64,000 nt of DNA from JAHFDS01 sp964593795 (GTDB lineage Bacteria; Myxococcota_A; Polyangia; JAHFDS01). Each line of letters opens with the position of its first letter. Position 1 is the first letter of the stretch. Below the pieces are notes generated by a model, which was given only the letters and a program-made list of their open reading frames with translations, did not search any database and was not told where the DNA came from. The DNA lies in the NCBI GenBank assembly GCA_964593795.1, contig CAZQJC010000283.1, forward strand, positions 1 to 64,000. The letters run 5' to 3'. Both the position numbers and the translations under genes were made by a program. Positions 16,391-25,773 of the stretch are shown piece by piece.

Positions 16391-17584
16391 TCAGCTCCGC
16401 CGGCGGCGACCGAGGGCCAGGATCAGGACCAGCGCGAGCGAGCCCGCGCCGCCCGCCCGACCGCCCGTCCCGCAGCCGCCCGCGGCGGCGCCGTCCCCGG
16501 CACCGGCGAGCTCGTCGCCCTTGCGGCCACGCCCGGGGCGACCCTCGGCCGGCGGCGGGTCCGCCACGGGCGGCGCGTCCACCGCGCACACGGGCGTCAC
16601 GTCCGCGTCGACCGGATCGGCGGCGCGGCACGAGAACACGCCGAAGTCGTCGAGCTGGAGCAGGAACTCGGGGCACGGCAGGCACGTGGGCACCGCGTCC
16701 TGCAGCACGAGCGTGTGGCAGCCGTCGTCGCAGCCCGTCGGCAGCGACCACGTGTGCCGGACGAGGCCCCACAGGTACTCGATGTCGACCGCCTTGACGT
16801 ACGTGGTGAGCGCGCTCGAGGCGGGCGACAACCACGCCGCGGTCGCGCTCGCCTCGTCGTGGCAGCTCAGTTGCTGGCCATGGGAGCCGGTGCGCTCGCA
16901 GCTCCGCGTCTGCGTGCCGTCGTAGGGGCCGCACGGGCCGGCGAGCGAGAAGCCGCAGGCGGCGCTGCGCCCGCAGACGCGCGTCGCCAGGTACGGGTTC
17001 GACTTGTCGGTCGGGTCGAACGCGCCCTTGCCGGTGCACGCCACGAGCGAGCGAGCGGGATCCACCACGAAGCCGTGGAACGCGGCCTCCTCGATGCGGT
17101 AGAGGCGCGCCTCGTTCTGGGTCACCTTGAGCGAGGGGTACGGCCCGCGCACCGACAGGGGGACGACGACGCCGAAGGCGTTCGTGTGCGCCTCGAGGCA
17201 GGCCGAGACCGCCGCCACCTCTGCGTTCGTCAGCGGGCGCGACAGCCAGCCCGCCGCGAAGCCGAACGCGCCGCGGTAGGCCAGGGCCTGCCCGGACGCG
17301 TCGTTGATCTCGAGGCGCGCGCCCGCGGGCCACGCGCACCCGGTCAGGTAGCGCAGGAGCTGCCGGCCCGACTTCGTCGTCGCGACGTCGGCGAGCGCCT
17401 GCTTGCTGGTGGCGCTCATGGCGCCGAGGAGGTCCCCGCTGCGCAGCGCGGCCTCCTCGAGGCGGCCGGGCAACATGCCGTTGAACGAGCGGAGCTCCGC
17501 GGCCGACGAGCCGACGACCTCGCCCGGCTCCCCCCCGCAACCGAGCGCCACACATCCCAGAAGCCACAGCCCCGATGCCCGCAT
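16391..17584 (-). CDS. Lipoprotein with MYXO-CTERM-like tail
   Basis: This 397-residue protein is preceded by GGAGGAG and starts with a short lipoprotein signal (LWLLGCVALGCGG, lipobox ALGC). The body has scattered cysteines and no family I can name. The C-terminus reads GGCGTGGRAGGAG, then a hydrophobic stretch SLALVLILAL and GRRRRS, which fits the MYXO-CTERM sorting signal (Cys, hydrophobic helix, Arg cluster). It therefore has both an N-terminal lipid anchor and a C-terminal sorting signal. It is cotranscribed with the downstream kinase (4-base gap). Confidence 0.75.
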   Translation of the reverse strand: MRASGLWLLGCVALGCGGEPGEVVGSSAAELRSFNGMLPGRLEEAALRSGDLLGAMSATSKQALADVATTKSGRQLLRYLTGCAWPAGARLEINDASGQALAYRGAFGFAAGWLSRPLTNAEVAAVSACLEAHTNAFGVVVPLSVRGPYPSLKVTQNEARLYRIEEAAFHGFVVDPARSLVACTGKGAFDPTDKSNPYLATRVCGRSAACGFSLAGPCGPYDGTQTRSCERTGSHGQQLSCHDEASATAAWLSPASSALTTYVKAVDIEYLWGLVRHTWSLPTGCDDGCHTLVLQDAVPTCLPCPEFLLQLDDFGVFSCRAADPVDADVTPVCAVDAPPVADPPPAEGRPGRGRKGDELAGAGDGAAAGGCGTGGRAGGAGSLALVLILALGRRRRS

Positions 17585-17661
17585 GCCTGCTCCTCCGCCC
17601 GGACGATTACGCGCGCCGACGTTTCTGGTTATGCCCATCGTATCCTGGAACCCGATGTTTT

Positions 17662-20600
17662 TCACTCGAGAGCGCCCGCGGCCAGCCTCGCCAGCCCGGG
17701 CCGCCGTGCGGCCAGCTCCCGGAGCAACTCGCGTGCCTCTCTGACCTCGGCTCCCTTCGCGGCGCGTGCCCAGGCGAGGAGGGCCTCCGCTCGCAGCGCC
17801 TGATCGAGGAATCCTTCGCCGAGATCGGCGAGGAGCGCGGCCCATTCGTCCCTCGTGCCTCGGGCCGGTCCGCCCCCGAGAGCAACCAGCCGGGCTTGCC
17901 AGCGGAGCGACGGGGCGGCGTCCTCGGGCAGCGCGAGGCCCCCGAGCAGCGCCTCCAGCGGGGCCAGCGCGCCCCGGGCGAGGTGAACCCGCGCGAGGAG
18001 CAGGACCTCGTCGGCCGGCGTGCGGCCGAAGACCACGCCGGAGAGCGCGTGCGCGCGGAGCGCCAGCGCGTGAGCCTCGTCGAGGGCGCCGCTCCAGAGC
18101 TGGAGCTCGGCGAGGTTGAACGTGGCCGCGAGCTCGGGCTGGGGCTGACCGAGCGCGCGGGCCAGCTCGGTCGCGCGCTGCAGGTCGGCGAGCGCACGCT
18201 CGGGGGCCTCGCGCGCCACCCACAGGAACAGGCGATTGCCGAGCGCCGTGCAGAGGTGGACGAGATCCCCGGACCGCTCGCAGCACGCGATCGCCTCGGC
18301 GAAGTCGCGCTCCGCCTCGTCGATGCGGCCGAGCGCGCACAGCGCGCAGCCGCGCAGCAGGCGCGCGATCGCCAGCACCTCGGGGTCCCCCGAGGCCTCG
18401 GCCCCGCGCGCAGCCTCGTCGAGCTGCCGCTCGGCGCCCGCGGGATCCTCACGCCGCCACGTGGCGCGGCCCTCGGCGAGGCGGACCGCCGGCCCGAGCG
18501 CGGAGGCGCCGGCCGCGAGGACGAGCGGGCGCGCCTCGGCGAGCGCGACCTCGGCCGCCGGGAACTCGAGGGCCCAGTCGTGCGCCGTCGCGATCGCGAG
18601 GTGCGCACGCGCCGCCAGCGCCGCGTCGCCGCGCGCCATCGCGAGGGTCACGGCCTCGGCGAGGTCGGCTTTTGCCTCCGGGATGCGCCAGAGCAAGGAG
18701 CGCACGCGCCCGCGCGACACGAGCGCGGACGGACGGGCCTCCGCCTCGGGCCCGAGGTGCTCGAGCGCCGCGGACAGGCGTCGCTCCGCCTCGGCGAGGT
18801 GCTGCGCAGCGAGGGCCGCGTCGGCCAGGGCGAGGTGCGCGCGAACGGCGACCTCGTGGGCGCCCGCGGCCTCGGCGTGGCGCGCGACCGTGGCCGGGTC
18901 CGCCCCGCGCGCCACGAGCGCGTCGAGCGCGAGCGAGTGCCCGCGCGCGCGCGCCTCCGCTGGGAGCGCGGCGCAGAGCCCCTCGGCGACCGCGGCGCTC
19001 ACGAAGGCCACGTGGTCGCCACTGGACGTCAGGATGCCGCGGCTGCAGAGCGCCTGCAGGCCGAACCCCACGTCGACGCTCGGGCGATCGTCACCGGCGC
19101 GCTCGGTCGCCGCGACCAGCGCCTCGATCGCACCCCGCGTGACGTGGGTGCCGAGGAGCGCGCAGCGCTCGAGCAGCGTGCGGAGCGGCGGCGGAAGACC
19201 CGCCACCGTCGCCGCGGCGACCCACGCGTCACTCGCGCGCGCCGGCAGCCGTGCGGCGTCCGCGGTGGCGACGTACCAGGCGCCGCCCGGGTGCCTGCGG
19301 ATCGCGCCCGACTGGAAGAGCGCGGCCGCCACCTCCTCGAGGCGCCGCGGCTCGCGGCCGGCCAGGGCCGCGAGGCGGTCGAGCGTGTCACGCGGGACGT
19401 AGCGCGCCGGGGCGAGGAGCTCCTCGAGCAGACCGCGGGCGTCGTCGGGGGAGAGCGCCTCGAGCACGACGCGCCGGGCACGCGCGAGGAGCCCCGGGCG
19501 GAGCGCCTCCGTGCGCCGCGCGGTGGCCACGACGAGGAGCGGCGCCGGCAGCGCGAGCGCGCCCTCGAGCTGGAGCTGCGTGGCGTCCTCGGCGAGGTGG
19601 AGGTCGTCGAGCGCGAGGAGCGCCGGGCGCGCGCCGGGGGCCGCGAGGTGCTCGCGCAGGGCCGGCTCGGCGTCCGTGCCGAGGCCGAGGCGGACGGCGC
19701 GAGCCGGCAGCGCGCTCGTGCGGACCAGCTCGTCGAGGAGGCGACTCTTGCCGGCGCCGGGCGCGCCCTCGACGAGCCACAGCACCGGCCCGGTCTGCTC
19801 GATCGTCCGGGCGCCGTCCGCGAGGGCGGCGAGCTCGCGCGCGCGGCCGTGGAACGCCCGGGGCGCAGCGCGCTCTCCGAGGCGCGCGAGGCCGGCCGCG
19901 TCGTGCACCACGGTGCCCGGCGGAAGCGCCGCCGCGAGCGCCGGGGACAGCACGACGCCCGGCACACCCTGCCCGGCGATCCAGTCGGGCCGCGTGATCT
20001 CGGCGCCCGTGGGCACGACGCGCTCGCCGCGCCGGCGCCCCGCGACGGTCACGAGGTGCACCGTGACGCCAGCGCCGAGCTGATGGCCGAGCGGCGCGCC
20101 TAGGCCGGCCGCGTCGAGCAGCGTCACCGCCCCGTCGGCGGCGAGGGCCAGCACCCACGCGGCGCCGCGCTGACCGGCGAGCTCGAGCCCGAAGCGCTCG
20201 GCGAGGCCCACCACCCCGGCGGCGTCGTGATCACCGCGGAAGCCGAACAGGGCGAACGGCGTGCGCTGGCGCTCCGCGCCCGGCGAAGCACGCGGTGAGG
20301 TGACGTGCACGAGCGCGCCCGCGGCGTGCAGGGACGCCGACAGCGCTCCGAGCGCGGGGCGATCGTCGGGCGACTTGGCGAGGCACCCCGCGACCGCGCG
20401 CGCGTAGCCCTCCGATACGCCGGCGAGCAAAGGCGGCCGCAGCGCGAGGTGCCCTGCCCTCACCTCTGCCGCAGGGCCGACGAACGGCGGCCGGCCGCTC
20501 GCGAGCTCGTGGAGCACGCAGCCGAGGGCGTAGACGTCGCTCGCCACACTCGCCGGCTCGCCGCGCCACAGCTCGGGCGCCGTGTACTCGACCGTGCCCA

Positions 20601-21186
20601 CGCGCGGCGCCTGAGTCGCGCGGCCCTCGGGGCCGTAGGCAGAGGCAGCCCCGAGGTCGCAGAGCCTCGCGCCTGCCGGGCCCGTAAAGACGTTCTCCGG
20701 CTTGAGGTCGCCGTGCAGCAAGCCCGCGGCGTGCACTTGCTCGAGCGCGCGGACGAGCGCGACGCCGATGGCCGGCGCCTCCGCGGCGAGCGCCCCCTCC
20801 GCCTCGAGGCGCGACGCCAGGCTGCGCGCGCCGTCGGCGCCGAGGTCCTCGAGCACGAGGTACGTGCGCCCGTCGTCCGTCCGACCCACCGCGTGCAGCC
20901 CGGGCGCCGCGGGGGCCCCGACGCGCGCGAGGGCCCGCGCCTCGGCCTCGAGGCCGGGTCCGCTCGCCACGGTGCGCGCGAGCTTGACGACGACCGGGGC
21001 GCCCGCGGCGCCCCGCGCGCGGAAGACGACGGCGAAGCCACCCGCGCCCACGACCTCGCCCGCCTCGAGGCCGGACAGCGCGGGCACGCGCGCGGGCTCG
21101 GCGACTCCGCCGGTCGCGGTGCTCCCGTCATCCGGGCAGCGCGCGTCGCGCGCCAGCCTGCGGTGGCAGACCGGGCATCGGGGCAC
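17662..21186 (-). CDS. PknK-like Ser/Thr kinase with AAA-type ATPase and TPR region
   Basis: This is a 1174-residue signalling protein. A zinc-ribbon-like Cys set (CPVCHRR...CPDDG) opens it, then a kinase domain (VGAGGFAVVFRAR; Lys in VVVKLAR; GTVEYTAPELW). The catalytic loop reads HGDLKPEN instead of HRD, and the Mg loop is CDLG instead of DFG. After a middle region comes a STAND/AAA-like ATPase (Walker A EGAPGAGKSRLLDEL, Walker B ALLALDDLHL) and a long helical region of TPR type to the end. This order (kinase, ATPase, TPR) is that of PknK-like proteins related to MalT regulators. The GTG start is 26 bases after the upstream peptidase stop, with a GATGAGG site. Confidence 0.85.
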   Translation of the reverse strand: MPRCPVCHRRLARDARCPDDGSTATGGVAEPARVPALSGLEAGEVVGAGGFAVVFRARGAAGAPVVVKLARTVASGPGLEAEARALARVGAPAAPGLHAVGRTDDGRTYLVLEDLGADGARSLASRLEAEGALAAEAPAIGVALVRALEQVHAAGLLHGDLKPENVFTGPAGARLCDLGAASAYGPEGRATQAPRVGTVEYTAPELWRGEPASVASDVYALGCVLHELASGRPPFVGPAAEVRAGHLALRPPLLAGVSEGYARAVAGCLAKSPDDRPALGALSASLHAAGALVHVTSPRASPGAERQRTPFALFGFRGDHDAAGVVGLAERFGLELAGQRGAAWVLALAADGAVTLLDAAGLGAPLGHQLGAGVTVHLVTVAGRRRGERVVPTGAEITRPDWIAGQGVPGVVLSPALAAALPPGTVVHDAAGLARLGERAAPRAFHGRARELAALADGARTIEQTGPVLWLVEGAPGAGKSRLLDELVRTSALPARAVRLGLGTDAEPALREHLAAPGARPALLALDDLHLAEDATQLQLEGALALPAPLLVVATARRTEALRPGLLARARRVVLEALSPDDARGLLEELLAPARYVPRDTLDRLAALAGREPRRLEEVAAALFQSGAIRRHPGGAWYVATADAARLPARASDAWVAAATVAGLPPPLRTLLERCALLGTHVTRGAIEALVAATERAGDDRPSVDVGFGLQALCSRGILTSSGDHVAFVSAAVAEGLCAALPAEARARGHSLALDALVARGADPATVARHAEAAGAHEVAVRAHLALADAALAAQHLAEAERRLSAALEHLGPEAEARPSALVSRGRVRSLLWRIPEAKADLAEAVTLAMARGDAALAARAHLAIATAHDWALEFPAAEVALAEARPLVLAAGASALGPAVRLAEGRATWRREDPAGAERQLDEAARGAEASGDPEVLAIARLLRGCALCALGRIDEAERDFAEAIACCERSGDLVHLCTALGNRLFLWVAREAPERALADLQRATELARALGQPQPELAATFNLAELQLWSGALDEAHALALRAHALSGVVFGRTPADEVLLLARVHLARGALAPLEALLGGLALPEDAAPSLRWQARLVALGGGPARGTRDEWAALLADLGEGFLDQALRAEALLAWARAAKGAEVREARELLRELAARRPGLARLAAGALE

Positions 21187-21212
21187 GCCTCATCTTCGCA
21201 GAGGCCGTGCGG

Positions 21213-22763
21213 TCACAGGGACCGGAAGAACGACGACCAGCCCGTCCAGCCGGAGTAGAACGCGCCATTGTTGGTGCGAAATCGCCACCAGTACGTGGTG
21301 AGCCATTGCGTCGCCGGGACGATCGAGTCCTGGTACGGCGTGCGGAACTCGAGCGTCGGCAGGAACGCGCTCGCGCTGGTCGCGAGGCTCTGCTGGCACA
21401 GGGCCGCCGCGCCGACGGCGGCCTCGAGGCCGGCGCCGCAGATCACGCGCTGCACGAACGTGGCGAGGCCGAAGGCCGAGCTCATGCCGAGGTCGAGCGT
21501 GCGCACGGTGGGCACGAGCGAGCGCTGCGCGGTCGTCCACACATCGTCGTAGCAAGGGTACGGCAGGATGCCCCACCAGCACGTCCGCCAGCGGCGGTCG
21601 TACCAGCCCACCTGAACGTCGTAGCCGCGCGTCGGATGGAACTGGTGGTTCTTGTCGCCGTCGAGCATGAGGATGCGCGTCGTGCTGCCGAACGTCAGCG
21701 GCCAGCCGTTCTTCGGCCCTGCGGCGCGCAGCCGGTCGTTGGCGCGCCCCACGCTGCCGCCGAACGCGCTCGCGATGACCTGCTTTTGACCCTCCGTGTG
21801 CTCGAAGGCGAAGCCGTCGTCCGCGGCGCGCGGCAGGTCGTCGCCGTTCATGAGGTTCTTGCCTGCCTGGTGGTACGTGCCGCGGCCGAAGAACATGCCG
21901 TGCTCGTACGGGTACAGGCCCGAGAACGGCACGATGGAGAGCACCGACGCCGGCCAGATCGACAGCGCGATGTTGTCGTGCCCGTTGTTCCCGAGGATCT
22001 CGCTGAGGTTGTAGTCGTACACGCCGAGGAGGTCCGAGATCGCCGCGGTGAACCCGGCCCACGTGCCGTCGAAGAGCAGGAGCGGCGTCAGCACGTCGAG
22101 CTGGCGGATGCTCATCGACTCGAAGCCGGCCTCGATGTACTCGTCGAGGAAGTCGAGCCCCGCGTGCGCGAGCTCGTGCGAGACGATGTAGGCGCCGCGC
22201 GAGGCGAGGTGCTGGCGCGTGAAGCGCGCGATGCCGTACGGCGAGCCCGAGAACGACGGCGGCCCTGCGTTGGCGGTCACGCCCGTCTGCATGGAGTTGA
22301 AGAGCACGCCCACCGCGAGCGGCGAGAGCGCCGGCAGCGTCGCGCGGATCGCGTCCACGCGCGTGCGCACGGCCGCCTGGTCGAGCGCGGTCGCGAAGCC
22401 GCGCACCGGGTGCGGCGCGATGCGGCCCGAGAAGAGCGCCCCGCTGCCGAGCGGGCCGCCCGCGATGAAGACCCCCACGAACAGGAGCTGATCCTTGCGC
22501 TGCGCCGTCCACGCGCGGCCGGCCTCGGGCCCGGTCGCCAGCGTCACGATGCGCTGGTACTCGCTCCAGAACGTGTCGCGCTCCGCCTCGGAGAAGCCCG
22601 TCGGCAGGATGAGGATCTGCCGAAGCGAGCGGTTGCCGAGGTCGACCGTCCCGCAGCTCGTGCCGTTCGCGCGCAGGCAGCGCCACGAGACGCCCTGCGC
22701 CGCCACCGGCGAGGCCACGACGAGCGCGGCGAGAAACGCCAAGATCCCACCCATGCGAGCCAT
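21213..22763 (-). CDS. Exported M64-like zinc metallopeptidase
   Basis: This 516-residue protein has a signal peptide (MGGILAFLAALVVASPVAAQG). The metal motif is SHELAHAGLDFLDEY, matching HExxH followed by the Asp-Glu-Tyr pattern of IgA-peptidase M64 relatives (HExxH...LADEY). The flanking sequence (YIEAGFESMSI, FDGTWAGFTAAISDLLGVYD, GMFFGRGTYHQAG) is consistent with a large peptidase fold. It probably acts in the periplasm or outside. Its ATG shares one base with the stop of the upstream HEAT-like gene (TGATG), so translation is coupled. The substrate is unknown. Confidence 0.78.
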   Translation of the reverse strand: MARMGGILAFLAALVVASPVAAQGVSWRCLRANGTSCGTVDLGNRSLRQILILPTGFSEAERDTFWSEYQRIVTLATGPEAGRAWTAQRKDQLLFVGVFIAGGPLGSGALFSGRIAPHPVRGFATALDQAAVRTRVDAIRATLPALSPLAVGVLFNSMQTGVTANAGPPSFSGSPYGIARFTRQHLASRGAYIVSHELAHAGLDFLDEYIEAGFESMSIRQLDVLTPLLLFDGTWAGFTAAISDLLGVYDYNLSEILGNNGHDNIALSIWPASVLSIVPFSGLYPYEHGMFFGRGTYHQAGKNLMNGDDLPRAADDGFAFEHTEGQKQVIASAFGGSVGRANDRLRAAGPKNGWPLTFGSTTRILMLDGDKNHQFHPTRGYDVQVGWYDRRWRTCWWGILPYPCYDDVWTTAQRSLVPTVRTLDLGMSSAFGLATFVQRVICGAGLEAAVGAAALCQQSLATSASAFLPTLEFRTPYQDSIVPATQWLTTYWWRFRTNNGAFYSGWTGWSSFFRSL

Positions 22764-23530
22764 CAAGGTCCTCCTCCTGGCGCCATCGCGCCGGCCTTCG
22801 GGGAAAGGAGCTGCATCGCGTCGGAGACGAGCCGCCTGCCGGCGGGCGAGAGCGCGGGCGGCGCGTCGCTGCCCGGGGTGACGCCGTCGCGCAGGCCGAT
22901 GAGGGCGAGCGTGAGCGCGACCTGCCGCTTCTCGACCGAGGTGGCGACGCTGCCCTCGAGGAGCGCCGCGAGCTCCGCCGCGAGCGGATGATCGAGGTGC
23001 GGCGGACGCAAGAGGGGCGCGACCTCGCGCCGCACGGGGTCGTCCTCCGGCAGGCCCGCGCCGAGCAGTGCCAGGAGCGCTCGCTGCGCCGGCTCGTCGC
23101 CCACGCGCCCGAGCGCCTCCACCGCGGCGAGGCGCGTCGGAAGAGCCGACGCCCCGCGCGCGATGGCCGCGAGGTTCGCCACGTGCGCCGGCCCGGCCGC
23201 GGTGCTCGCGATCTGCACGCGCAGCGCGGCCTCGTCGCGCCCGAGGAGCGACGGATCCAGCGCCACGACGCGATGATCGGGCTCGGGCGCCGCGACGAAC
23301 GTCCAGCCCGCCGCCTCGAAGGCCGCCCGCTCCTCGTCCGACGCGCGATTGCGCGACGCGACCAGCGCCTGCACCGCCGCCTCGCGCCCCGCGAGCTGCG
23401 GGCCCGGGGGCGCCGCCGCTGCCATCGCCTCGAGCGGCAGGTCCCCGAAGAGCGCACCCGAGCGCACCACTCCGACGATCCACCAGCCCACCGCCCCGAT
23501 CACGATCGCCACTCCGACGCGTCGCTTCAC
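22763..23530 (-). CDS. Membrane-anchored HEAT-repeat-like protein
   Basis: This 255-residue protein has one N-terminal transmembrane or signal anchor (GVAIVIGAVGWWIVGVV) and then helical repeats of HEAT type (LAAVEALGRVGDEPAQRALLAL; VEKRQVALTLALIGLRDG). It starts with GTG. The stop TGA overlaps the ATG of the metallopeptidase by one base, suggesting the two products work together, perhaps in peptidase positioning or activation. No other function is visible. Confidence 0.7.
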   Translation of the reverse strand: MKRRVGVAIVIGAVGWWIVGVVRSGALFGDLPLEAMAAAAPPGPQLAGREAAVQALVASRNRASDEERAAFEAAGWTFVAAPEPDHRVVALDPSLLGRDEAALRVQIASTAAGPAHVANLAAIARGASALPTRLAAVEALGRVGDEPAQRALLALLGAGLPEDDPVRREVAPLLRPPHLDHPLAAELAALLEGSVATSVEKRQVALTLALIGLRDGVTPGSDAPPALSPAGRRLVSDAMQLLSPKAGAMAPGGGP

Positions 23531-23747
23531 GACAGGACCGCAGAGCAAGCGGCGCGCCCGCCGCAACCGCCCGGAACTCCGCGACCCCGATCCCGCATGG
23601 GGCCTATACTCCCCAGATCGGCGACTCTTCCCTCGGGTCAACCGTGGGGTCCCTTGTCCCCTCTGCGTTCCACGGCCGCGACGGGCGTCCGCGCCGCGAG
23701 GAATGGGGCCGTGGCGCGTGGCTGGGCCGTTGCATACTGGCGCGCGC

Positions 23748-25367
23748 ATGAAGCTCCTCGCCGCCGCGATCGCCCTTTTCGCCCTTGCCGCCTGCGACGG
23801 GGCGCCACCGCCGCCGACGCTCGCCGCGCTGGTGGCCGAGAGCGCCCGCGCGAGCGACGTCCCCGAGGCGCTCGTCCTCGCCGTCGCCGCGGTCGAGGGG
23901 GGCCTCCGCCTGCCCCGACACCGCGAGGTCGACGCCGACGACCACGTGCCCGTCGCGGGCATCCTCGAGCTGCGCCACGGCGCGCTCGACACGCTGGCCC
24001 TCGGCGCGCGGCTCGCGGGCACCACCGAGGCGGCGCTGCGCGCGGACACCGACCTCGGCACCCGCGCGGGCGTGCTCGTGCTCGCGCACCTCGGCGCCCG
24101 CTCCGGCGCGCGCCCCGGCGATCTACCCAGCTGGCGACCCGCGCTGGTGGCCCTGTCGGGCCTGCGAGGCCCGGCGGCGGACGCCTACGCGGACGACGTG
24201 CTCGAGATCCTGCGCAACGGCGCCGAGCTGGCCACCCCCGGCGAGCGCCTGCGCATCGCCCCGCACGCGGAGCTCCCCGCGCGCCTTCCGCCCAAGCCCG
24301 AGCTCCGCGCCGCAGGCACCCCCGACTTCCCCGGCGCCGAGTGGTTCGACACGTCGTGCACGGGCAAGTGCACCCCGGGGCGCCCCGATGGAAATGCCTC
24401 CGTGGACACGATCGTCATCCACGACACCGAGGGCGGCTGGATCGCGAGCGTGGCGACGCTGCAGAACGACCCCGGCAAGAGCGTCCATTACATCATCGAC
24501 GCCGACGGCGTCCGCGTCGGTCAGTTCCGCCCCGAGACCGACACCACCTGGCACGCGGGCAACTTCTTCTACAACAAGCACTCGGTCGGCATCGAGCACG
24601 TCGGCGTCGCCTCGGATCCCGCCGGCTACGCGCCCGCCCTCTACGCGAAGAGCCGGGACCTCGTGCAGAGCATCCGCACCCGCTGGCAGGTGCCGCTCGA
24701 TCGCCGGCACATCATCGGCCACTACCAGATCCCGAACGGCGACAACATCGCGGAGAGCTCGCCCGCCTGCCCCGACCGCCTCGGCGCATGCGAGACGAGC
24801 GCGAGCTACGGCGGCGCCGGCAATCACCGCGACCCGGGCTACTACTGGCAGTGGTGCCAGTACATGGAGCTGCTCGGCGGCTCCTGCACGTGCAACGACG
24901 CCTACGAGCTCTGGAACTGCACGACCGACCGGACCGAGGCCGTCCGCTGCGCCGACGGGATGAACGTCGAGATCGCGCACTGTCCCGGCGGCTGCGAAGT
25001 GATGCCCGTCGGCACGCCCGACGTCTGCCACAGCCAGGGCGCCGCCGGTGCGGGGGGCAACGGTGGCGCGGGCAATGGTGGCGCGGGCAATGGTGGCGCG
25101 GGCAATGGTGGCGCGGGCAATGGTGGCGTGGGGGGCCATGCTGGCGCAGGTGGAGGCGCCGGCGCCGGCGGCCACGCTGGCGCAGGGGGTACGAGCGGCG
25201 GCTCCGGCGCGGGCGGCGCCAGCGGCGGTGGGGGCGCGGGCGGCACCGCCGGCGCCCCGGCCGCGAAGCCCGCCGACGGTGGATGCAGCACCGCGCACCC
25301 CGGCCACCTCGGCCCCTGGCCCCTCGTCCTCCTCGCCGCCCTGCGCGCCCGCCGCCGCGTTCGCTGA
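23748..25367 (+). CDS. N-acetylmuramoyl-L-alanine amidase lipoprotein with MYXO-CTERM-like tail
   Basis: This 539-residue protein has a lipobox (ALAACDG), a helical N-terminal region resembling a lysozyme/SLT fold (ALVLAVAAVEGG), then an Amidase_2 / peptidoglycan-recognition domain: VDTIVIHDTEGG, VHYIIDADGVRVGQ, TWHAGN, NKHSVGIEHVG and RHIIGHYQIP, giving the zinc His residues. It would cut the amide between MurNAc and the stem peptide. A Cys-rich part and a Gly/Ala/Asn linker built from a 15-bp DNA repeat precede a MYXO-CTERM-like end (GGCSTAH, hydrophobic LVLLAAL, RARRRVR). A TACTGG -10-like box lies 7 bases before the ATG, with no Shine-Dalgarno. It stands just upstream of dapA-dapB-murQ-anmK. 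Confidence 0.85.
   Translation: MKLLAAAIALFALAACDGAPPPPTLAALVAESARASDVPEALVLAVAAVEGGLRLPRHREVDADDHVPVAGILELRHGALDTLALGARLAGTTEAALRADTDLGTRAGVLVLAHLGARSGARPGDLPSWRPALVALSGLRGPAADAYADDVLEILRNGAELATPGERLRIAPHAELPARLPPKPELRAAGTPDFPGAEWFDTSCTGKCTPGRPDGNASVDTIVIHDTEGGWIASVATLQNDPGKSVHYIIDADGVRVGQFRPETDTTWHAGNFFYNKHSVGIEHVGVASDPAGYAPALYAKSRDLVQSIRTRWQVPLDRRHIIGHYQIPNGDNIAESSPACPDRLGACETSASYGGAGNHRDPGYYWQWCQYMELLGGSCTCNDAYELWNCTTDRTEAVRCADGMNVEIAHCPGGCEVMPVGTPDVCHSQGAAGAGGNGGAGNGGAGNGGAGNGGAGNGGVGGHAGAGGGAGAGGHAGAGGTSGGSGAGGASGGGGAGGTAGAPAAKPADGGCSTAHPGHLGPWPLVLLAALRARRRVR
25074..25128. repeat. 15-bp coding tandem repeat (Asn-Gly-Gly-Ala-Gly)
   Basis: Four near-identical copies of AATGGTGGCGCGGGC lie in the linker of the amidase lipoprotein and encode NGGAG units. 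The last copy varies (GTG in place of GCG). This is typical of slippage-prone Gly-rich linkers. Confidence 0.8.
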
Positions 25368-25737
25368 CTGCGGGCGAGCCCCTTCGACGAGCGACCGCCA
25401 AGCGGAACACGCCGCGGCGCGAACTGCCACGCCGACCGCCGCCCCCGGAGGGCAAGGACAGGCGCGGTGGCGGGGCTTCGACGAGCACCGGCGCACCGCG
25501 GTCGCAGCCCCCAGCCCAGCCAGCGCCGCCGCCGGAGCGATGAGAGGCGCCGCTGAAAGGTGGTCCGCGCCGTGCCCCTGCAACCGCCGCCGGTCGACGC
25601 TGTATCGCCGAATCCAGCGGTACCCGGTCTCCCGGCTGATTCCGCGAACCCGACACGTGGACGTGGACGTAGACGTGGACGATCCCCCTCCCCGCCTGTA
25701 CCGCTCCGGGGCCGCACCTCCTGCACCTCCCGCCCAC
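25368..25737. other. Intergenic region before the dap operon
   Basis: The gap between the amidase gene and the dapA promoter is about 370 bases and has no credible gene. It includes a hexanucleotide array (25655-25682, listed separately). The rest is GC-rich with no recognised site; no clear terminator for the amidase gene is visible. Confidence 0.5.
25655..25682. repeat. ACGTGG/GTGGAC hexanucleotide array
   Basis: About four copies of GTGGAC (one altered to GTAGAC) lie upstream of dapA. The same unit occurs at 41875-41912 and 58458-58502, always between genes. Confidence 0.8.
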
Positions 25738-25766
25738 TGGACGATGTCAGGGTCGCGGCCTAAGTT
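25738..25766 (+). promoter_or_regulatory. Probable leaderless promoter for dapA-dapB-murQ-anmK
   Basis: TGGACG (25738-25743), a 17-base spacer and TAAGTT (25761-25766) lie with the -10 ending 7 bases before the dapA ATG. There is no Shine-Dalgarno. Transcription would begin at or next to the start codon. Confidence 0.5.
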
Positions 25767-25773
25767 TCACGCC

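Noticed and set aside
17575..20103. Long plus-strand frame opposite the PknK-like gene
   Set aside because: Composition is that of a shadow frame; the minus-strand kinase and ATPase motifs are decisive.
25048..25140. CRISPR-like spacing of short repeats
   Set aside because: The 15-bp units are contiguous and in frame with a protein linker, with no spacers.
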